Of a DNA stretch of 10,126 bases, positions 6,559-10,126 are shown piece after piece. Made by a program: the position numbers and the translations under genes. Numbering within the stretch: position 1 is the stretch's first letter; every line of letters starts with the position of its first letter. This DNA is from JBEKZQ01 sp049509675 (GTDB taxonomy: Bacteria; Planctomycetota; Planctomycetia; Pirellulales; Thermoguttaceae), in the NCBI GenBank assembly GCA_049509675.1, contig JBEKZQ010000228.1, positions 1 to 10,126 on the forward strand, read 5' to 3'. A model generated the notes under the pieces. The model was not told the DNA's origin, ran no database searches, and saw nothing but the letters and a program-made list of their open reading frames with translations.

Positions 6559-6684
6559 CACTGCTGGCTTGTCCAGCAGTGTCCGCCGGCCGCGGGAAGC
6601 ACCCGATGTGTTTGAAAAAATCTCAAAGACCCCCAAACCTCCCCATTACGCCATGAAGAAGCATTGCTGGGCAAGCCAGCAGTG
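6559..6684. repeat. Pair of inverted hairpin repeats
   Basis: The first hairpin (6559-6581) has arms CACTGCTGG and CCAGCAGTG with loop CTTGT, a perfect 9-bp stem. The second (6662-6684) has arms CATTGCTGG and CCAGCAGTG with loop GCAAG, one mismatch. The second is the reverse complement of the first, including the adjacent TGCCA, apart from two substitutions. Between them are about 80 non-coding bases. Neither is followed by a T-run. They look like a second, unrelated palindromic repeat family; the second lies about 70 bases beyond the queF stop codon and could also act on queF mRNA. Confidence 0.7.
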
Positions 6685-6756
6685 GCAACCAAACTCGGCC
6701 TCCGTGGGCAGTACCGCCCCCGCCCTGCGCCCGCTATATTGCTCTTGCCCTTCTCG

Positions 6757-7122
6757 TTAGCCCTCGCCTTCCCTCTGAAATGTGGCCGTGACGGTCGTGG
6801 TGATGCCGCCGCGGGCCGTGAACGCGGCCGTGAGCCGAAGCTGGCGCGGATGCACTACCGCCACAAAATCGTCGAGGATCCGATTGGTTACGTGCTCGTA
6901 AAAAATGCCCTCGTTGCGAAACTGCTGCAAATAGAGCTTCAGGCTTTTCAGTTCCACGCACCTCTGGGCCGGCACGTAGCTGAACGTCAAGGCGCCAAAA
7001 TCCGGCTGCCCGGTCTTGGGACACAGGGAAGTGAATTCCGGACACACGATCTCGATCGTGTACGGCCGGCCGGGATACTGGTTCTCAAACGTTTCGAGCA
7101 GTTCGCGGAAACTTTCGCTCAC
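6757..7122 (-). CDS. queF: preQ0 reductase QueF (NADPH-dependent 7-cyano-7-deazaguanine reductase)
   Basis: A 121-residue cytoplasmic enzyme that reduces the nitrile of preQ0 to the aminomethyl group of preQ1, a step of queuosine synthesis. The length and single-domain form match the short YkvM-type QueF of the tunnelling fold. Key residues are visible: catalytic Cys34 in FTSLCPKTGQPDFG, Asp41, the substrate motif ELKSLKLY (57-64), and Glu76-His77 in FYEHVTN. An open frame continues upstream antisense to queC, but the true start is GTG at 7122, with AAGGAG (7130-7135) seven bases before it; the conserved N-terminus SESFRELLETFENQYPG begins there. It is transcribed divergently from queC over a 63-bp gap. 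The gene is intact and the call is secure. Confidence 0.95.
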   Translation of the reverse strand: MSESFRELLETFENQYPGRPYTIEIVCPEFTSLCPKTGQPDFGALTFSYVPAQRCVELKSLKLYLQQFRNEGIFYEHVTNRILDDFVAVVHPRQLRLTAAFTARGGITTTVTATFQREGEG

Positions 7123-7185
7123 TGGTTGGCTCCTTTCGCGCTGCGAATAATTGTGGCATGATAGAGAAGTTGAGGAAAGGGCCAC
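7123..7185. promoter_or_regulatory. Short divergent control region between queF and queC
   Basis: These 63 bases must carry start signals for both directions. AATAAT at 7146-7151 is a possible -10 for queC, without a convincing -35. AAGGAG on the minus strand serves queF, and AGGAAAGG (plus strand, 7173-7180) serves queC. No preQ1 riboswitch-like pseudoknot is evident, and the space is too short to hold much more. Confidence 0.35.
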
Positions 7186-7902
7186 ATGACAACCAACGGG
7201 CAACCAACCGGCGAGCGACGGGCGGTAACCCTTCTTTCCGGGGGACTGGATTCGGCCACTGCCGCCGCCATCGCCCGGCACGAGGGGTTTTCGCTCTACG
7301 CACTGTCGGTCGATTACGGCCAGCGGCATCGCTTCGAGCTGGAGGCGGCCCGGCAGGTGGCCCGGTCGCTGGATGTCCGGCGGCACGTGATCCTGTCGGT
7401 CGATCTGCGCCAACTGGGCGGCAGCGCCTTGACGGCCGATTGGGAGGTGCCCAAGGACCGCCCGGCCCGGGAAATGGCCCAGGGCATCCCGATTACCTAC
7501 GTGCCGGCGCGGAATACGGTCTTCTTGTCGCTGGCCCTGGCGTTTGCCGAGACCCTCGGTGCGGCCGATATTTTCCTGGGCGTCAACGCCATCGACTACA
7601 GCGGTTATCCCGACTGCCGGCAGGAGTATATCGCGGCCTTTGCCCAACTGGCCAACCTGGCGACCAAGGCGGGGGTCGAGGGCCGATTGAAGTTCACCAT
7701 CCACACGCCGCTCATTCGCCTGACCAAGACCCAGATCATCCGCCGCGGCCTGGAACTGGGCGTCGACTACCGCCTGACCCATTCCTGCTACGATCCGGAT
7801 GCCGCCGGCCGGAGTTGCGGCCGTTGCGATTCCTGCCAGATTCGCCGCCGAGGGTTCGCCGAGGCGGGCCTGACCGATCCGCTTCCCTATGCGGAAGTTT
7901 GA
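7186..7902 (+). CDS. queC: 7-cyano-7-deazaguanine (preQ0) synthase QueC
   Basis: A 238-residue cytoplasmic ATP-dependent enzyme that converts 7-carboxy-7-deazaguanine and ammonia into preQ0. The PP-loop SGGLDS (18-23) binds ATP. DYGQRH (43-48), the YVPARNTVFLSLALAFAE block (105-122) and the YPDCRQEYI segment (141-149) are QueC hallmarks. The C-terminal zinc site is complete: Cys201, Cys211, Cys214 and Cys217 in HSCYDPD and SCGRCDSC. Length is normal. AGGAAAGG lies about 5 bases before the ATG. Next to it are queF (divergent) and queE (same strand, 79 bp downstream), which together make a preQ0/preQ1 cluster. Whether the product goes to queuosine or to DNA modification is decided outside the window, but queF argues for queuosine. 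Confidence 0.97.
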   Translation: MTTNGQPTGERRAVTLLSGGLDSATAAAIARHEGFSLYALSVDYGQRHRFELEAARQVARSLDVRRHVILSVDLRQLGGSALTADWEVPKDRPAREMAQGIPITYVPARNTVFLSLALAFAETLGAADIFLGVNAIDYSGYPDCRQEYIAAFAQLANLATKAGVEGRLKFTIHTPLIRLTKTQIIRRGLELGVDYRLTHSCYDPDAAGRSCGRCDSCQIRRRGFAEAGLTDPLPYAEV

Positions 7903-7972
7903 AGTTTTCAGTGTTCAGCATGTCGCTCGATCACCTGGCAAACTGAACACTGAAAACTGAATACCGAAAACT
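7903..7972. repeat. Inverted repeat plus degenerate ACTGAAA array between queC and queE
   Basis: AGTTTTCAGTGTTCAG (7903-7918), starting at the base after the queC stop, is the exact reverse complement of CTGAACACTGAAAACT (7943-7958), with a 24-base loop. The right arm also reads in 7-bp register as ACTGAAC, ACTGAAA, ACTGAAT, ACCGAAA, ACT (7942-7972), a degenerate form of the array at 1-122. The 16-bp stem could stabilise queC mRNA or reduce read-through into queE. No T-run follows, so a simple intrinsic terminator is unlikely. Confidence 0.8.
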
Positions 7973-7981
7973 CTTTCCGCC

Positions 7982-8680
7982 ATGCGCATCGCTGAAATCT
8001 TCCGCTCGCTGCAAGGTGAAGGCCGACTGACCGGCATGGAGAGTATCTTCATCCGCACCAGCGGCTGCAACCTGCGCTGCGACTTCTGCGACACGCCCTA
8101 TGCCTCGTGGGAGCCGGAGGGGCCGGACTGCTCGGTGGACGAGATTCTGTCGCGGGCGGCCGCATTAGAAACCCCCGCCGGGGTGCGACACGTGGTCATC
8201 ACGGGCGGCGAGCCGATGCTTTTTGCCGAACTACCGCAACTGTGCCAGCTTCTGCGCCAGCGCGGCAAACACATCACGATCGAGACGGCCGGCACGTGCT
8301 ACCTGTCGCTGTGCTGCGATCTGATGTCGATCAGCCCCAAACTCTCCAACTCCACGCCCGACGTGGAGCGGAGCGGGCCGTGGCGTGCCCGGCACGAATC
8401 GACCCGCCGGGCGCCCGAGGTCGTTGGCCGCCTGACGGCGGAGTACGATTACCAACTGAAGTTCGTGATCGACACGCCCGCCGACTGCGCGGAAGTGGAC
8501 CTTTTCCTGGCCGGGTTCCCCGCGATCGTCCGCGATCGGGTGTTGCTCATGCCGCAGGGGACAGACCGGGCCGTGTTGACCGAGAAGGCCCGCTGGCTGG
8601 AGCCGTACTGTGTCCGGCACGGCTTTCAGTTCTGTCCGCGGCGGCAGATCGAATGGTTCGGCCTCCGGCGGGGTACGTAG
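7982..8680 (+). CDS. queE: 7-carboxy-7-deazaguanine synthase QueE (radical SAM)
   Basis: A 232-residue radical SAM enzyme that contracts 6-carboxytetrahydropterin to 7-carboxy-7-deazaguanine, the substrate of QueC. The N-terminus RIAEIFRSLQGEG is diagnostic. The cluster-binding motif CX3CX2C is Cys29, Cys33, Cys36 in SGCNLRCDFCDTPYASW. VVITGGEPML (71-80) is the SAM-binding GGEP motif, and ISPKLSNS (117-124) is a conserved later block. No ribosome site is visible before the ATG (CTCTTTCCGCC precedes it), so translation may depend on coupling or be leaderless-like. It follows queC after a 79-bp spacer containing an inverted repeat, and its stop lies 25 bp from the converging aldolase gene. QueD, the enzyme making its substrate, is not in the window. 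Confidence 0.96.
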   Translation: MRIAEIFRSLQGEGRLTGMESIFIRTSGCNLRCDFCDTPYASWEPEGPDCSVDEILSRAAALETPAGVRHVVITGGEPMLFAELPQLCQLLRQRGKHITIETAGTCYLSLCCDLMSISPKLSNSTPDVERSGPWRARHESTRRAPEVVGRLTAEYDYQLKFVIDTPADCAEVDLFLAGFPAIVRDRVLLMPQGTDRAVLTEKARWLEPYCVRHGFQFCPRRQIEWFGLRRGT

Positions 8681-8705
8681 GCGGTGCCACGCCGTGCTGG
8701 TCGCC

Positions 8706-9605
8706 CTACCTTACGCTGTTCTGGGCCTGGATGGTTTTGAACATCGCATAGGCCCGCTCCGGCGTCTCGTGGCCGTGAACCACGCCGGCCACCGCCTGGA
8801 CCATGGCGACCGGATCATCGCTGCAGAAGACGTTGCGGCCCATATCCACGCCGGCCGCTCCTTGTTGGATCGCCTTGTAGCACATCTTCAGTGCCTCCAA
8901 TTCCGGCAGCTTCTTGCCCCCGGCGATGACAATCGGCACCGGACAGCCGGCCACCACTTCCTCGAAGCCCGGCTCGCAATAGTAGGTCTTGACGAAATGT
9001 ACGCCCAGTTCGGCCAGCACGCGCGTGGCCAGGCCCAGATAGCGGGCGTCTCGAACCAACTCGTGGCCCACGGCCGTCACGCCCAGGCTGGGAACTCCGT
9101 AGCGAAGGCCCTCGTTGATCAGCCGGCCCATGTTGTCGAGCGTCTCCCGCTCGAACGTGCCGCCGACGTAGACCTGGGTGGTCACGGCCGCGGCATTCAG
9201 GCGGATGGCGTCCTCGATGCTCACGCCGATCACCTCGTTGCTGAGGTCTTTGAGGATCGTGGCGCCGGTGCTGCACCGCAACACCAACGGCTTGTTGACC
9301 GAGGGAGGCACGCAGGCCCGCAGCGCGCCGCGCGTACACATCAGGCAATCCACGTGGGGCAGCAAAGGCGGAATGGCCAGGTCCATGCGTTCCAGGCCCG
9401 AGGTCGGACCCATGATGTAACCGTGGTCGAAGGCGAGCATCACGGTGCGGCCGTCGGCCGGGCTGAAGATCCGCGCCAGGCGGTTCTGCATGCCCCAATC
9501 CAGATGGGCCGCGCCGCGGAGGAAGAACCCCTCGGACTGCACGGGAATATCGATCGCGAAATCTTTCCGTTCTGTTTCTGTCTTGGTGGATGTTGCGTGC
9601 GGCAT
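8706..9605 (-). CDS. lsrF: LsrF-like class I aldolase/thiolase
   Basis: A 299-residue TIM-barrel enzyme of the DeoC/class I fructose-bisphosphate aldolase superfamily, closely resembling LsrF, which transfers the acetyl group of the autoinducer-2 breakdown product 3-hydroxy-5-phosphonooxypentane-2,4-dione to CoA. Blocks I recognise from E. coli LsrF include LDWGMQNRLARIF (35-47), VMLAFDHGY (55-63), GPTSGLERMD, DCLMCTRGALR (86-96), VAGCPVPIVIAGGKKLPE and GVDMGRN. Lys206 in FVKTYY is the expected Schiff-base lysine; Lys231/232 are in GGKK. The ORF is open to an ATG at 9650, but that would overlap the dhaL-like gene; the ATG at 9605 gives a family-typical length with AAAGG upstream. It lies 17 bp after the dhaL-like stop, so the two are likely an operon. 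The AI-2 role is not proven; other phosphorylated keto substrates are possible. Confidence 0.85.
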   Translation of the reverse strand: MPHATSTKTETERKDFAIDIPVQSEGFFLRGAAHLDWGMQNRLARIFSPADGRTVMLAFDHGYIMGPTSGLERMDLAIPPLLPHVDCLMCTRGALRACVPPSVNKPLVLRCSTGATILKDLSNEVIGVSIEDAIRLNAAAVTTQVYVGGTFERETLDNMGRLINEGLRYGVPSLGVTAVGHELVRDARYLGLATRVLAELGVHFVKTYYCEPGFEEVVAGCPVPIVIAGGKKLPELEALKMCYKAIQQGAAGVDMGRNVFCSDDPVAMVQAVAGVVHGHETPERAYAMFKTIQAQNSVR

Positions 9606-9622
9606 GAGTCTGGTTGCCTTTT

Positions 9623-10126
9623 TCAGGGAGATGGTTGCGGCCCCTTGCAAAAGCCGCGGAAGATCAAGGAGACGGAGGTGGCGCCGGGGTCCTGGGCGCC
9701 GATGCTCTTGGCGCCGATGCTGCGGGCCCGGCCGAAGCGGGCCTGGTAATCGCGCGTGGCTTGGGCCCCTTGCCGGGCCGCGTCGGCTGCCTGCCGCAGC
9801 ACGGTGTCCACGTCGCCGCCGGCATCGGCGGCACGGCGGGCGGCGGCCACGGCCGGCAGCAAGGCGTCGAGCATCGTCTTGTCGCCGGGCCCGGCCTTGG
9901 TCTGCCGCCGGACGCCGGCCAGGCCCGCCTCGAACATGGCCGCCAGTGTCGCCGCGTCAATCGTGTCGCGGCCGGCGGCCGCAGCGGCCATGCCGAGAAA
10001 AAAGCTGCCAAACAGCGGCCCGGTCGCCCCGCCGTCGACGCCCATCACCGCCCAGCCGACTTCATCGAGCAGCCCGTCGATCCGCGCGGCGGCCGAGGCG
10101 CCCAGTACTTCCTCCAATCGGCTCAT
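9623..10126 (-). CDS. dhaL: DhaL-like dihydroxyacetone kinase ADP-binding subunit, 5' end outside window
   Basis: The last 167 residues of a DAK2/DhaL-family protein, the nucleotide-binding half of dihydroxyacetone-type kinases. Visible blocks are GVDGGATGPLFGSFFLG (29-45), TKAGPGDKTMLDALLP (76-91) and the C-terminal GRARSIGAKSIGAQDPGATS (132-151), which corresponds to the SIGHQDPGA segment of E. coli DhaL. DhaL proteins are about 210 residues and carry a metal-binding GDxDHGxNM motif before this part; it is absent here. The ATG at the very edge most likely codes for the internal Met of that motif (NMSR...), so the gene continues beyond the window. The lsrF-like gene follows after 17 bp. Whether DhaM-dependent or ATP-dependent cannot be seen; a dhaK-like gene is expected upstream. 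Confidence 0.85.
   Translation of the reverse strand: MSRLEEVLGASAAARIDGLLDEVGWAVMGVDGGATGPLFGSFFLGMAAAAAGRDTIDAATLAAMFEAGLAGVRRQTKAGPGDKTMLDALLPAVAAARRAADAGGDVDTVLRQAADAARQGAQATRDYQARFGRARSIGAKSIGAQDPGATSVSLIFRGFCKGPQPSP

Noticed and set aside
7123..7782. An N-terminal extension of the queF frame giving a 341-residue protein.
   Set aside because: The extension is antisense to queC and unlike any QueF; a GTG with a strong AAGGAG site starts the conserved QueF N-terminus at 7122.
8610..9749. A 379-codon plus-strand open frame across the aldolase gene.
   Set aside because: It is antisense to the LsrF-like gene, which matches its family along its full length, and it also overlaps queE and the dhaL-like gene.
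10124..10126. The ATG at the window edge as the start of the dhaL-like gene.
   Set aside because: Starting there would delete the metal-binding GDxDHGxNM motif found in the family; the Met fits the end of that motif, so the gene is treated as cut by the window.

Overview
The window is GC-rich, gene-dense bacterial DNA. Its repeat families, an FHA/membrane protein with planctomycete-like features, a relic of a secreted glycoside hydrolase and the repeat-rich spacers together suggest a planctomycete, probably of the Pirellulales type. That assignment is inference from sequence character; there is no rRNA or marker gene to prove it.

Layout: (1) 1-1901, minus strand: a dksA/traR-type zinc-finger gene followed by an HtrA/DegP-like serine protease gene, whose stop codon abuts a 7-bp tandem repeat (ACTGAAA) of about 17 copies. 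(2) 1902-2479, a non-coding spacer with candidate promoters facing both ways. (3) 2480-3895, plus strand: a large FHA-domain protein with a long disordered middle and two C-terminal membrane helices. (4) 3915-4928, minus strand: a xylose-isomerase-like TIM-barrel sugar isomerase/epimerase, convergent with the FHA gene. (5) 4929-6756, a repeat-rich zone: a GCCCCAC microsatellite, a collapsed glycoside-hydrolase-like pseudogene, an IS200-like Y1 transposase bracketed by REP-like palindromes, a MITE-like element and a pair of inverted hairpins. (6) 6757-8680, a 7-deazaguanine (preQ0/preQ1) island: queF on the minus strand, divergent from queC and queE on the plus strand. (7) 8706-10126, minus strand: the 3' part of a dhaL-like kinase subunit gene (cut by the window edge) followed after 17 bp by an lsrF-like class I aldolase/thiolase.

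How the genes work together: QueE makes 7-carboxy-7-deazaguanine, QueC converts it to preQ0 and QueF reduces preQ0 to preQ1, the tRNA queuosine precursor. The upstream enzymes (GTP cyclohydrolase, QueD) and the downstream tRNA transglycosylase are not in the window. The dhaL-lsrF pair looks like a kinase-plus-aldolase module for a small phosphorylated keto compound. No CRISPR array, rRNA or tRNA gene was recognised. The less ordinary content is the REP-like palindromes packed tightly around the Y1 transposase, the MITE-like element, the recurrence of the ACTGAAA heptamer at two loci, and the pairing of an LsrF-like enzyme with a dihydroxyacetone-kinase subunit.
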